Source: Synergistaceae bacterium (GTDB lineage: Bacteria > Synergistota > Synergistia > Synergistales > Aminobacteriaceae). From it: DNA of 63,943 bases. Location of the stretch: positions 1-63,943 of the forward strand of contig JAFSXR010000007.1 of the NCBI GenBank assembly GCA_017443985.1. Direction: 5' to 3'. Position numbers and translations under genes: made by a program. Of the stretch, positions 7,829 to 16,450 are shown piece by piece (position 1 is the first letter of the stretch; every line of letters begins with the position of its first letter). The notes below the pieces were generated by a model. The model was given only the letters and a program-made list of their open reading frames with translations. It was not told the origin of the DNA and ran no database searches.

Positions 7829-8700
7829 TCGCTGTATAAAATTTTTCCGATCGCGGAATTTTTATCAAGAATGATAACTTTTTCGCCGTTGCCTTTCATT
7901 GATTTTTTCAGAGCGTCGAGCGAACGCAAGAAATTATAAAATTCTGCTTTTTCCGGAGTGTCATACGCGCTCTGTAAAATTTTCATGTACTGCGCTTCGC
8001 CTTCTGCGATTAACACGGCGGCTTTCTGTTCAGCTTCGGCGGATTTAATCGCGGCTTCCCTGTCCGTCTTGTTGCGGATTTTCTGAGCCTCTGAATTTCC
8101 TTCGGCTGTGTATGACGCGGCGATGTTCTGACGCTCTGAAATCATGCGTTCATAGACTGCGGCTTTGTTGTCGTCCGGGAGGTCAAGAGCTTTCATCTCC
8201 GTCTGGACTATCATAATTCCATACATGCCTATGTCGGAGTTTGAGTCTTCTGCGATTTTCGTTGAGAGCTTCCCTCCTCGTGCCTCGATAACTTCATCTT
8301 GGGTCATTGAAGAAATTACGTTCTTAATCGCATTGTAAACGGCGGCTTCAATTCTTTCACGCGCACGGGACTCTACAGCGTTCAAAGTTTGAATATATTT
8401 CACGGGATCAATTACGCGCCACGTTACGTAATTGTCAGCAATCATGGATTTTTTATCCTTCGTGATAACTCCTGAGCGCGGTATGTCGTATAAATGCAGC
8501 TTTTTTGAAATATAGCGCACAGTATTGACGGTCGGGAGCTTGTATTTTATTCCGGGAGTGTCGCTGACCGAGACAATCTTGCCGAACTCAAAGAGAGCGG
8601 CGTATTCATTCGGGCCGACAACATAAAAAGAGAACGGAAGCGTCAGCACAAACACAACGCCGATTAACATTAACGCGCCCCTGATTACAAAATTTTTCAT
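7816..8700 (-). CDS. hflC: HflC, SPFH-domain protease modulator
   Basis: A membrane-anchored SPFH (band 7) protein with one N-terminal transmembrane segment (about residues 5-25, GALMLIGVVFVLTLPFSFYVV). The SPFH domain follows (NEYAALFEFGKIV, then the KKSMIADNYVTWRVIDP region), then a charged helical part (QNIAASYTAEGNSEAQKIR). HflC and HflK form a cage around the FtsH protease. I take the ATG at 8698-8700, which has AAAGGGTG upstream; an in-frame GTG three codons earlier is possible. It is the last gene of hflK-GDSL-hflC, whose usual adjacency is broken by the esterase gene. Confidence 0.9.
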   Translation of the reverse strand: MKNFVIRGALMLIGVVFVLTLPFSFYVVGPNEYAALFEFGKIVSVSDTPGIKYKLPTVNTVRYISKKLHLYDIPRSGVITKDKKSMIADNYVTWRVIDPVKYIQTLNAVESRARERIEAAVYNAIKNVISSMTQDEVIEARGGKLSTKIAEDSNSDIGMYGIMIVQTEMKALDLPDDNKAAVYERMISERQNIAASYTAEGNSEAQKIRNKTDREAAIKSAEAEQKAAVLIAEGEAQYMKILQSAYDTPEKAEFYNFLRSLDALKKSMKGNGEKVIILDKNSAIGKILYSEEKN

Positions 8701-8715
8701 GTCTATCACCCTTTC

Positions 8716-9378
8716 TTATTTTTCATGGAGCCATGTTGACAAAGATTCAACCCATTTAACCACGCCCGCGCCGTTCAAGTGAACTCCGTCAACGGTATAG
8801 CGTTCGGGCAGCTCGCCGCCTTCAGCAAACAATGAATAAGTATCTATCAACGTAAAATTAATTTCGTTCGATAATTTCACAAGTCCGGCGTTAATTTCCC
8901 TAATAGTTTCATAAGGCCGCCGGCTGTCGCCGAATTTATGATTGACCGGGAAAAGCGTTTGAACATATAAAGCCGTCTGCGGTGATTTTTCGCGGAAGGT
9001 GTCAATAATTTTTTTGATGTTGCTGACAATTTTATCAGCTTTAATGTCAAAAACTATGTCGTTCGTCCCGATTAAAATAAACAATTTCGAGGGCTTCAAG
9101 CTGATAACTTCATCAAGACGTTTCAAAACTCCTGACGTTGTATCGCCTGCAATGCCGCGATTTTTAATTGTTAAGTCCGGCACAAGCTCATCAAATTTCA
9201 CGTAATCCGTAAGGCTGTCGCCTAAAAAAACAATTTTATTTTCGTCTCTGGGCATACTCTCAAAAATGCTGAATTTGACTTTATAATAAGCTGATTTAAG
9301 ATTGTCGCTCTCTGAAGCAGCAAAAGCAGCAGAACTAAAAATTAAAACGAGCGCGGATAATAAAAAAATTTTCTTCAT
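8716..9378 (-). CDS. Exported SGNH/GDSL-family esterase
   Basis: A 220-residue protein with a signal peptide (residues 1-20, ending SSAAFA). SGNH blocks are clear: FLGDSLTD (nucleophile Ser), NRGIAGDTTSG (Gly), ILIGTNDIV (Asn) and DGVHLNGAG (Asp and His). Such enzymes hydrolyse acyl esters on lipids, glycans or thioesters outside the cytoplasm. It is lodged between hflK and hflC with gaps of about 15 bases on each side, so the three form one unit. Whether it acts with the HflKC membrane domain is speculation from location. Confidence 0.88.
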   Translation of the reverse strand: MKKIFLLSALVLIFSSAAFAASESDNLKSAYYKVKFSIFESMPRDENKIVFLGDSLTDYVKFDELVPDLTIKNRGIAGDTTSGVLKRLDEVISLKPSKLFILIGTNDIVFDIKADKIVSNIKKIIDTFREKSPQTALYVQTLFPVNHKFGDSRRPYETIREINAGLVKLSNEINFTLIDTYSLFAEGGELPERYTVDGVHLNGAGVVKWVESLSTWLHEK

Positions 9379-9391
9379 GAATTTTCACCCC

Positions 9392-10312
9392 TTAAAATTT
9401 ACCTACCTGTCGGTCAGACGGGTCGAGCAAAAGTAATTTTTCCGAAGTTCCGTCCGTGATGATGACTTTAGCGTCCGGCAAAACTTCTTCGAGAGCCTCA
9501 TAAAATAACCTCTGCTTAGTGATTAGCGGGTAGGCTTTGTACTCCTCGTACATGTTATTAAATCTAGCCGTCTGTCCGTTGGCTTCGGCTATGCGCGCTG
9601 ACTTGACTGCTTCGGCCTTCTGGATAATCTGGTCGGCTTTTGCTTCAGCTAACGGGAGCTGCTCGGACTGATATTTTTTCGCACTGTTAATCATTGTCTC
9701 GCGGGCCTGCCGGGCCGTCTCAACTTCCTTGAACGCCTGAATAATTTTTTCCGTCGGCGGTTCAGCGTCCTGCACGGTTAAATTAACGCATTGAAGGCCG
9801 ATATTGCTTGCCGCTAACATTGCCGTTAATTTTTCTCGCACTGAAACTTGAATTTCATTTTTCCCCGTCGTTATTACCTCATCGACAGGATAATCGGCGA
9901 CTGTTCCGCGAATACAAGAGAGCAGCATATTTCGCAAAATATTTTCGGGATTGTCGGAGTTATAAAGATAAGCAACCGGGTCAGAGACTTTATACTCAAG
10001 ATAAAAATCAATGTTCACGAAATTAAAATCCGACGTAATCATGACGCTCTCTTCAGACTGCGCGACGTTGCGCCCGGCCCTGTCAACTTTGTAGCCGATG
10101 CCCGTTCCGTGCGTGGTCATGTCAACGATATTAACCTGCTGAATGAACGGAATTTTGAAATATAATCCCGCCGTGTCAGTCCTGACTATATTTCCGAACA
10201 TGGTTATAACCGCCTGTTCCTGTTCGCCGACCGTGTAAAATCCGTCAAGGAACATGAAAACTCCGAGCGCGATTAAAATCACAATCGGAAGAAAAAATTT
10301 TTGACTCCTCAT
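9392..10312 (-). CDS. hflK: HflK, SPFH-domain protease modulator
   Basis: A 306-residue HflK-like protein. One transmembrane helix (about residues 7-25, FLPIVILIALGVFMFLDGF) is followed by the SPFH domain (YTVGEQEQAVITMFGNIVRTDTAG; LEYKVSDPVAYLYNSDNPEN; VNLTVQDAEPPTEKIIQAFK). A coiled segment rich in Ala, Glu and Lys comes next. It lacks the Gly/Pro-rich N-terminal cytosolic part of E. coli HflK, as in many non-proteobacterial homologues. It is first in the hflK-GDSL-hflC unit; the promoter lies in the short divergent gap to the cobQ-like gene. Confidence 0.9.
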   Translation of the reverse strand: MRSQKFFLPIVILIALGVFMFLDGFYTVGEQEQAVITMFGNIVRTDTAGLYFKIPFIQQVNIVDMTTHGTGIGYKVDRAGRNVAQSEESVMITSDFNFVNIDFYLEYKVSDPVAYLYNSDNPENILRNMLLSCIRGTVADYPVDEVITTGKNEIQVSVREKLTAMLAASNIGLQCVNLTVQDAEPPTEKIIQAFKEVETARQARETMINSAKKYQSEQLPLAEAKADQIIQKAEAVKSARIAEANGQTARFNNMYEEYKAYPLITKQRLFYEALEEVLPDAKVIITDGTSEKLLLLDPSDRQVGKF

Positions 10313-10366
10313 AAAAAATTCCCTCCTGTTAAAATTGTTTTTATAATCAATTTTTAATTAATTATA

Positions 10367-11239
10367 ATGGAGCGAAAAAATTTCATGAACGGCATAATGA
10401 TACAGGGCACATCGAGCGACTCCGGGAAAAGTTTTATAGTTACCGGGCTTTGCAGATTATTTTCTAAAAAAAATTTTAGCGTATGCCCTTTCAAATCTCA
10501 GAACATGTCAAATAATTTCTTTATAACTCATGACGGCTTAGAGATGAGTACGGCGCAGGCTGTGCAGGCAAGAGCAGCAGAACTTAGGCCGGAAATTTTT
10601 ATGAACCCGATTTTATTGAAGCCTCAACACGAAAAATCTTCGGAAATAATTTTGAACGGTAAAAAATTTGAGAAGTCCGCCGAAAAAAATTTTTATTACG
10701 GAAATTTCACGGAGCATGAAGGAATTAACGCCGTGCGCGAAGCCCTTGAAAAAATCAAAAAAAATTTTGACGCGATAATTATCGAGGGCGCAGGAAGTCC
10801 GGCGGAAATCAATCTGAACGAACACGAAATCGTCAACATGAGAATAGCGCGTGAAGCTGACGTGCCCGTGATTTTAGCGGCTGATGTCGATAGAGGCGGC
10901 GCGCTTGCTTCCGTCGCCGGGACTCTGGAACTTTTAGGCCAAGACCGCGAGCGCGTGAAAGGAATAATTTTCAACAAATTTCGCGGCGATATTAATTTGT
11001 TCCGTTCTGCTGTCGAATGGACGGAAAATTATACGGGCGTTAAAGTGCTGGGCGTTCTCCCGTTCGCGAAAAATATTCTGCTCGAAGCCGAAGACTCTTT
11101 GAGCGAAGACTTTAATAAAAATCTCGAAAAAAATTCACGGGAAAAATTTTTGACGGGCGAAGAAGCCTTTGACGCTATAGCTGACCTGCTTGAAAAAAAT
11201 CTCGATGTAAATTTTTTGCGCAACTTAATGTTTCAGTGA
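10367..11239 (+). CDS. cbiP: Cobyric acid synthase-like protein lacking the glutamine amidotransferase domain
   Basis: The synthetase half of CobQ/CbiP, the ATP-dependent amidase that makes cobyric acid, is present and well conserved. GTSSDSGKSFIVTGL is the P-loop region; PFKSQNMSNN, EMSTAQAVQARAAEL, NPILLKP, EGAGSPAEINL, ADVDRGG and GIIFNKFRGD follow in order. After GVLPF...EAEDSL (about residue 245) the sequence goes almost directly to a C-terminal end (AFDAIADLLEKNLDVNFL) like that of full CobQ. The roughly 200-residue GATase domain with its Cys-His-Glu triad is missing, leaving 290 residues instead of about 500. No stop or frameshift is needed to explain it. The 3' end overlaps cobD tail-to-tail by 65 bases. 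It would need free ammonia or a separate amidotransferase. Confidence 0.82.
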   Translation: MERKNFMNGIMIQGTSSDSGKSFIVTGLCRLFSKKNFSVCPFKSQNMSNNFFITHDGLEMSTAQAVQARAAELRPEIFMNPILLKPQHEKSSEIILNGKKFEKSAEKNFYYGNFTEHEGINAVREALEKIKKNFDAIIIEGAGSPAEINLNEHEIVNMRIAREADVPVILAADVDRGGALASVAGTLELLGQDRERVKGIIFNKFRGDINLFRSAVEWTENYTGVKVLGVLPFAKNILLEAEDSLSEDFNKNLEKNSREKFLTGEEAFDAIADLLEKNLDVNFLRNLMFQ

Positions 11240-12209
11240 AAAAAATATTCTCTTCCGGCAGTCTCGTCGCGGCGCGGATATATTTTCCCTCAAGTCCGGG
11301 AAAATTTCTTGTGTGCCTCACGGCAATTCCGGCCTTCAATAAAAATTTTATAACCTCGATATCTTTTTCAACCCTTATCAGGAAAAAATTAACTGACGTG
11401 TCCATGACTTCAAAGCCGGATTTTTTCAGAGCGTTTATAAATTCCGGCGTGTGTGTTTTATAAAATGCCCGTGAAGCTGAATAAAATTCTTTATCATTAA
11501 GAATTTTATGTGCTAATTCTTGAGCTATGGCGTTGACGCTCCATGTGGGCTGAAATTTTTTTAGAGCGTCAATAATTTTTTCGTCCGCGATTACATAGCC
11601 TATTCTTGCTCCGCTCAAGTGAAAAAATTTCGTGAGGGAACGCAGCAAAATTACATTTTCAAAACCGCAGAGCCGTTCGGGCTTTTCCTCAGTCAACAAA
11701 AAATCTATATACGCCTCATCAATTATAAATAAAGTGTCGGGAAATTTTTTTATGACTTCAGAAAGTTTTATATAAATCCCCGTAGGGTTATTGGGGTTAG
11801 TGATTATAAAATTTTTATAAATTCCTGCCTGATTAATATTAAAAACATTTTCAGCGTCGGGAAAAGCTCGTGAATATTCCGTGTAACACGGCTGAAAAAT
11901 TCCCGTGCGTTTTTCTTTTAATAAACCTGCGAGCAAAAAAACAGCCTCGTTAATTCCGTTCGTAAATAAAATTTTTTCGGGGGATATATGTTCGCGCTCC
12001 GATATAAGCCGCAAAAGTTTTTTGCACTCATTATCGGGATAGCGCGAGATTAAATTTTTTATGTCTATGTCAAAGTCAGGGCACGGAAAAATATTTGTGT
12101 TCGTGCTGAAGTCTAAAACTCTTTCAGGAATTTCAATCCCAAAATAATTATAAAGATTTTCCGGGTTTGCCCCGTGAAGCGTCAAAAAATATTTCAAATT
12201 TATTTTCAC
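11175..12209 (-). CDS. cobD: Threonine-phosphate decarboxylase (CobD-type aminotransferase fold)
   Basis: A 344-residue PLP enzyme of fold type I, close to histidinol-phosphate aminotransferase. TLHGANPENLY and LDFSTNTNIFPCP at the N-terminus are characteristic of CobD, which makes (R)-1-amino-2-propanol phosphate for the nucleotide loop of cobalamin. ITNPNNPTGIY, IIDEAYIDF and the PLP-lysine motif SLTKFFHLSGARIGYV are intact. The C-terminal 20 residues are antisense to the end of the cbiP-like gene. It is transcribed away from the MATE gene. The cobalamin context (cobU, cobS, cbiP in the window) supports CobD over HisC. Confidence 0.85.
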   Translation of the reverse strand: MKINLKYFLTLHGANPENLYNYFGIEIPERVLDFSTNTNIFPCPDFDIDIKNLISRYPDNECKKLLRLISEREHISPEKILFTNGINEAVFLLAGLLKEKRTGIFQPCYTEYSRAFPDAENVFNINQAGIYKNFIITNPNNPTGIYIKLSEVIKKFPDTLFIIDEAYIDFLLTEEKPERLCGFENVILLRSLTKFFHLSGARIGYVIADEKIIDALKKFQPTWSVNAIAQELAHKILNDKEFYSASRAFYKTHTPEFINALKKSGFEVMDTSVNFFLIRVEKDIEVIKFLLKAGIAVRHTRNFPGLEGKYIRAATRLPEENIFFTETLSCAKNLHRDFFQAGQL

Positions 12210-12236
12210 CTCGTGAAAATATTATAAACGCGAGGC

Positions 12237-12318
12237 TTGACAATTAGAGTGTTATAATAACTTTGCTGTGCAGCATAAATGCGTAAGTCCGGGCAAATCG
12301 GACCGACGCATTTTTTTT
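12237..12318 (+). promoter_or_regulatory. Leader with terminator-like hairpin upstream of the MATE gene
   Basis: TATAAT is at 12253-12258. A TTGACA at 12237-12242 is only 10 bases away, so it is probably not its -35 partner. Then AATGCGT (12278-12284) pairs with ACGCATT (12306-12312), and inside it GTCCG pairs with CGGAC. Eight T follow. The hairpin lies between promoter and gene, so it can work as an attenuator. I do not recognise a known riboswitch class. Confidence 0.55.
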
Positions 12319-12352
12319 ATGCTTAAATTTTTTTGAAAGGTGAATATAAATT

Positions 12353-13765
12353 TTGAACAACAACGAAAACGCAAATATTTTTCTTGAGCGCGAACCGGTC
12401 GGAAAATTAATGGTGCGTTACGCCGTACCTCTGATAGTGTCGCTTCTTGTGGCGGCTCTTTATAACATAGTGGATCAAATTTTCATCGCGAACACTGATT
12501 ATTTAGGGTCAAACGGAAATGCTGCCAACAATGTAGTTTTTCCGATGACGGTTATTGCGCTTGCATTTACTTTAATGATTGGCGACGGGGTATGCGCTTT
12601 TGTAAGCATGAGTCTTGGAGCGCGTGAACATAAACAGGCCGGAGACAGTGTAGGAAGCGCGGCTCTTTTATCTGCATCATGCGGAATTATTATAGCTTTC
12701 ATTTATTACATCTTCCGTGAGGAGCTTTTAACTTTCTTCGGTGGGCGTGTGAATGAAGAAACTTTCAGGCTTGCGGTTGAATATTTTACTTTTATAATTC
12801 CCGGAATACCTTTTTATGTTTTCGGCCAGGCAATGAACCCGATAATCTCAGCGGACGGAAGCCCGAATTACGTCATGTTTTCGACTTTATGCGGAGCGAT
12901 GATAAATATAATTCTTGACCCTGTATTTATTTTTATATTTCATTGGGGAATGACGGGAGCGGCTGTAGCGACGATTATGGGACAAATTTTTACGGCGTGC
13001 ATGTCGCTGCTATACATTTCAAAAAAAATGAAGGCTGTTAATTTTTCGCGCAAAAATCTCTCTTACAATGTTCCGTTAATGAAAAGATATTTGCCATTAG
13101 GAATGTGCAGTTTTCTTTCACAAATTTCATTAGTTATCAGTGTCGCGTCAGTTAATATTATGATACATAAATACGGCGCATTAGACCCGATTTTCGGACA
13201 AGCTGAATTTTCTCAAATCCCAATGTCGGTAATCGGAATAGTCATGAAATTTTTTCAAATTGTAATTTCTATTGTCGTAGGACTTTCAGCAAGCTGCACT
13301 CCGATTGTTGGCTTCAATGTCGGCGCAGAACGTCCTGACCGCGTAAAAAATTTATTCACGCTTTTATTAAAATGCGAAACTTTCATAGGCGTTATAGCTT
13401 TCATAATCGTTGAATTTTTCCCGGCCAGCATTGCTGAACTTTTTGGAGCTTCGGGTGAAAGTGTTTACTATGCAGATTTTACGGTTAAGTGCTTCAGAAT
13501 TTATCTTTGCATGATAATTTTTGCGTGCGTAAACAAAGCCGCGTTTATTTTTATTCAGGCAATGGGAAAGCCATATATTTCTGCGGGGCTCTCAATGGTT
13601 CGTGAAATTATTTTCGGTGCAGGACTGACGATAATTATGCCTATTTTTATGGGACTTGACGGGGTTTTGTGGTCAATGCCGGCAAGCGATGCTCTTACTT
13701 TTATAATTTCTCTTGCAGTAATCATTATGATATATAAAGAATTAGGAGCTATAAAAAACTCCTAA
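12353..13765 (+). CDS. MATE-family multidrug/metabolite efflux transporter
   Basis: A 470-residue membrane protein with about twelve transmembrane helices, two homologous halves and MATE features (REPVGKLMVRYAVPLIVSLLVAAL; ADGSPNYVMFSTLCGAMINIILDPVFIF; FNVGAERPDRVKNLF). These use a Na+ or H+ gradient to export cationic compounds. The start is TTG at 12353-12355 with GAAAGGTG upstream; no ATG nearby fits. A terminator-like hairpin in its leader hints at transcriptional control. The gene ends in heptamer repeat locus 4, which supplies the TAA. The substrate is unknown. Confidence 0.9.
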   Translation: MNNNENANIFLEREPVGKLMVRYAVPLIVSLLVAALYNIVDQIFIANTDYLGSNGNAANNVVFPMTVIALAFTLMIGDGVCAFVSMSLGAREHKQAGDSVGSAALLSASCGIIIAFIYYIFREELLTFFGGRVNEETFRLAVEYFTFIIPGIPFYVFGQAMNPIISADGSPNYVMFSTLCGAMINIILDPVFIFIFHWGMTGAAVATIMGQIFTACMSLLYISKKMKAVNFSRKNLSYNVPLMKRYLPLGMCSFLSQISLVISVASVNIMIHKYGALDPIFGQAEFSQIPMSVIGIVMKFFQIVISIVVGLSASCTPIVGFNVGAERPDRVKNLFTLLLKCETFIGVIAFIIVEFFPASIAELFGASGESVYYADFTVKCFRIYLCMIIFACVNKAAFIFIQAMGKPYISAGLSMVREIIFGAGLTIIMPIFMGLDGVLWSMPASDALTFIISLAVIIMIYKELGAIKNS

Positions 13766-13771
13766 CTCCTA
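13742..13771. repeat. Heptamer repeat locus 4
   Basis: ATTAGGAGC faces ACTCCTAACTCCTAA across an A-rich loop, and the plus strand continues in nine A. It contributes the last two codons and the TAA stop of the MATE gene. It lies between the convergent MATE and grdB genes. Confidence 0.7.
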
Positions 13772-13779
13772 AAAAAAAA

Positions 13780-15084
13780 TTATTCAGTAAAAACTGTCTG
13801 CTCGGTTATTTCAGTCTGTAAGGCTTTCAAACCGCGCTCAACAAGTTTTCTTCTTAATGCCTTCTCCTCTTCGGGAGTTCTCGAAGGGTCGCCGAACGGG
13901 TGAGGGATTGCGATTGTCGGGACGATTCTGTTTGCTCCGACTGTCTGCGAGATCGGGACTATCGTACACATATGGACGACCGGTAACTTGCGCTCAATTT
14001 CTTTGACCATCGTTGCACCGCAACGAGTACAGGTTCCTCAGGTTGACGTTAAAATTACAGCGGTTACTCCGTTCCTTACAAGACGATTGACAATTTCAGC
14101 ACCGAATTTCTTTGCGTTTGCTACTGAAGTTCCGTTGCCGACTGTCGCGTAGAATTTGTTATGAAGTTTTCCGATAACGCCCTCGCGCTCTAAGTCTCTT
14201 AAAACGTCAACGGGGAGAACTCTATCAGCGTCCTGGTCGGCGTATGTTGCGTCATAACCGCCGTGAGCAGTGCAATGGGTCTCGCTCGTTAAGTTCATAA
14301 CGCCTGTGAGGTCATACTCGCCGAACTTGCTTGCGCTTGACGCTTCAATGTGGTCAGGGTTGCCCTTCGGACAAATTCCGCCGCTCGTAACAAGAGCTAT
14401 AGTTGCGTGGGCCATGTCCTTTACTGCGGGCTGGGGCGGTACTCTGTCGAAGACGGGCATTTTATATTCAGTCTCAAAGGGCTCGCCTTTTAATTTTGCT
14501 ACGAACATGTCAACGCAGCGTTCAGCGGCTAGCTTGTCATAAAAAATATTTTTGCGGACTCCGCGCTCAATATAACCCTCTTCGGACGGTTTGCCTATTG
14601 CCTCGCCCTTCAATAACTTGAGAGCCATTTTTGCCATAGCCGGAACGGCCTTTCTCATTCCTACGGCGTTGTCGGGGGTCTCGATAATCCAAGCGGCTTT
14701 CTTGTACATCTCCACGCCGGGATTTTCGGGGTACATGCCGCTTATAACGGGAATATTAAATTCTTTTGCAACGGCAGCGCACATGGCACCGCAGGCAGTC
14801 CCGTAGCGTCCTGCATTAAATGCCGGGCCCGCTATGAAAGCGTCAGGCTGATATTTTTTCATCATGTCGAGAATTTTCGCCGTCGCCTCGTCCATGTTTG
14901 AAGCAAAGTAGCTGTCTCCGCATATTACGGTCGCAACGATCTCGGCCTCGCCTTTGAACGCACCCTTGAGAGCCATGCCTGGCCCTACAACGCCTTCTCT
15001 TATTTCGGGCTGATAGTCGGCTTTCTCTTCTCCGCCTATGCCGGCATAAAACTGGTTAATATAATGAATTACTTTGAATGACAT
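13780..15084 (-). CDS. grdB: Glycine/sarcosine/betaine reductase component B gamma subunit, selenoprotein
   Basis: Component B activates the amine as a Schiff base and forms carboxymethyl-selenocysteine, which passes to protein A. The gene is one reading frame of 434 codons interrupted at codon 349 by TGA (14038-14040). Flanking residues read VILTST-U-GTCTRCGATMVKEIE, exactly the GrdB selenocysteine context. A short stem-loop follows the codon (separate entry). Without recoding the product would lose its last 85 residues. Other family motifs: YCINQFYAG-like start, AGPAFNAGRYGTACG, SGGICPKGNPDHIEAS. It follows grdE by 13 bases. GrdF (sarcosine) or GrdH (betaine) cannot be excluded; the glycine riboswitch favours glycine or sarcosine. 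Confidence 0.93.
14008..14040 (-). promoter_or_regulatory. UGA selenocysteine codon and bacterial SECIS stem-loop in grdB
   Basis: Twelve bases after the TGA, CGTTGC (14020-14025) pairs with GCAACG (14011-14016) around the loop GGT. The spacing and G/U in the apical loop fit a bacterial SECIS bound by SelB. It implies selA, selB, selC and selD elsewhere in the genome. Confidence 0.85.
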
Positions 15085-15097
15085 TTTTATTCACCTC

Positions 15098-16390
15098 CTA
15101 AAGCGTATAAGCTCCGAGCTTCGTGTAGCCGAGTTCGCTCATCGAGCCCGTGATGGCTTGAAGCTCAACGGTGATTGAGCCGTCGTCGGCAAGTGAACCG
15201 TTCCAGCCTCCTGCGATTACGTCAGCTTCTTGGGCATAGCCGATAACTTTTTTCATTGCCGGGAGTTTTATAACTTCGTTCGCGTTCCCTGCCGTTACAC
15301 AGGCGTTACCCTCAGGGCATGAGTCTGCTAATGACTGGCTTGCTCCGTCTTGGCCTGCGTACTCGTCAGTTAATAACGCCGTCTTAATTCCGAGCCTTTC
15401 AGCCTTCCAGCAGTTCATGATTAAATCAGCGTCAGGGTTGCCGAAGCCCTCTTCAGTGATTACAAGCCCGTCAAGGCCGAGCATAGCGGCTAATTTCGTG
15501 GCGTAAGTTGAGCTTCTGCGTTTGTCCGCAAGGGTAACATTCTCGTTCGTAACAATGCAGCCGATGAAGTTAAAATCTTTTCCGTGCCTCTTTAACATGT
15601 CAGCAATTACGGGGTTATTCTGGTGAGAGTAAGTGCTGTTCTTGTCGCACGCGCTGACGCAGTTTCCTGATACTATTGCGCCGTCCATGACTTCGAGGGG
15701 CGATAAGAAAGTCGGGAGAATTTTTTTAACGTCAACGCCGTATAAATACGTGTCGTGTAAAAGTCCCTGCGTCTGGAGCATGTAGAGATAGCCGACTTTA
15801 GGAAGTCCGGGAAGATTATTCATGCCCTCGCGGATATTCGCCTGCTCGTATGTTTCGATTAAATCAGCTTTCACATCAGCGCATGACTTTGCAAGATACG
15901 CGGCGGCTTTGAGTCCGGCCATTCTGCAAGCCTTTTCATAATCGTGCTTGTCCATGTTCGGGTCAGACGGCTCAAGAACTAAAACAACGTTGCAGGTCTT
16001 TGAGTAGGGCGTGTAGTCAGCTCCGGGCCCGCTCATGTCGATAATACCCTCTTGGAAGCGGACCAGCTTTCCTGCGGTCAAGACTGCCGCGCCGCTTAAT
16101 ACGAGCGTTTTGCCCTCGCCGACCGTCTCAACGTCGCTCAATAAGCCAGGAAAAACCTGTCCCCTGCCCTCGATTTTCCAACGGGGCTCAATGACATCTT
16201 TGACGGGCATAATTCTCACGCTCTCACCGGGCATCGCTAAATCAACGTCAAGATTTTTCCCTAATAACGGGTCTTCAGCGATTAGTGAAAGCAGCTCGGC
16301 CTTGTTGACGCTCAAAACTCCGTCAGCAAAACCGGTCTTGTCTGAAAACTTCAGGCTCTTAACGTTCAGCCAGTGAAGTTCAAGTTTCAA
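15098..16390 (-). CDS. grdE: Glycine/sarcosine/betaine reductase component B alpha/beta proprotein
   Basis: A 430-residue proprotein that self-cleaves to the alpha and beta subunits of component B. The cleavage site is Asn-Cys in IVSGNCVSACDKNSTY, Cys244, where cleavage converts the Cys into the pyruvoyl group that binds the substrate amine. Other conserved stretches are VQFPG-like GQVFPGLLSDVETVG and ADYTPYSKTCNVVLVLEP. Length and cleavage position fit GrdE (and GrdG/GrdI). It lies between grdX and grdB in the usual order. GrdA, GrdC and GrdD are not in the window, so the rest of the reductase is encoded elsewhere. Confidence 0.92.
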   Translation of the reverse strand: MKLELHWLNVKSLKFSDKTGFADGVLSVNKAELLSLIAEDPLLGKNLDVDLAMPGESVRIMPVKDVIEPRWKIEGRGQVFPGLLSDVETVGEGKTLVLSGAAVLTAGKLVRFQEGIIDMSGPGADYTPYSKTCNVVLVLEPSDPNMDKHDYEKACRMAGLKAAAYLAKSCADVKADLIETYEQANIREGMNNLPGLPKVGYLYMLQTQGLLHDTYLYGVDVKKILPTFLSPLEVMDGAIVSGNCVSACDKNSTYSHQNNPVIADMLKRHGKDFNFIGCIVTNENVTLADKRRSSTYATKLAAMLGLDGLVITEEGFGNPDADLIMNCWKAERLGIKTALLTDEYAGQDGASQSLADSCPEGNACVTAGNANEVIKLPAMKKVIGYAQEADVIAGGWNGSLADDGSITVELQAITGSMSELGYTKLGAYTL

Positions 16391-16417
16391 CGTAAATCCC
16401 TCCTTAATAATTTTTAG

Positions 16418-16450
16418 TGAGGAGTTAGGGGTTAGGGGTCAGGAGTGAGA
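16418..16450. repeat. Heptamer repeat locus 5 (GAGTTAGGGGTTAGGGG)
   Basis: A degenerate version of the heptamer, TTAGGGG / TTAGGAG, at the 3' end of grdX. It encodes the C-terminal residues LLTPNP and the stop of grdX, and sits in the gap before grdE. Confidence 0.6.

Noticed and set aside
12237-12258. TTGACA and TATAAT as a matched promoter for the MATE gene
   Set aside because: The spacer is only 10 bases; the TATAAT may still be a -10 with a weak -35.
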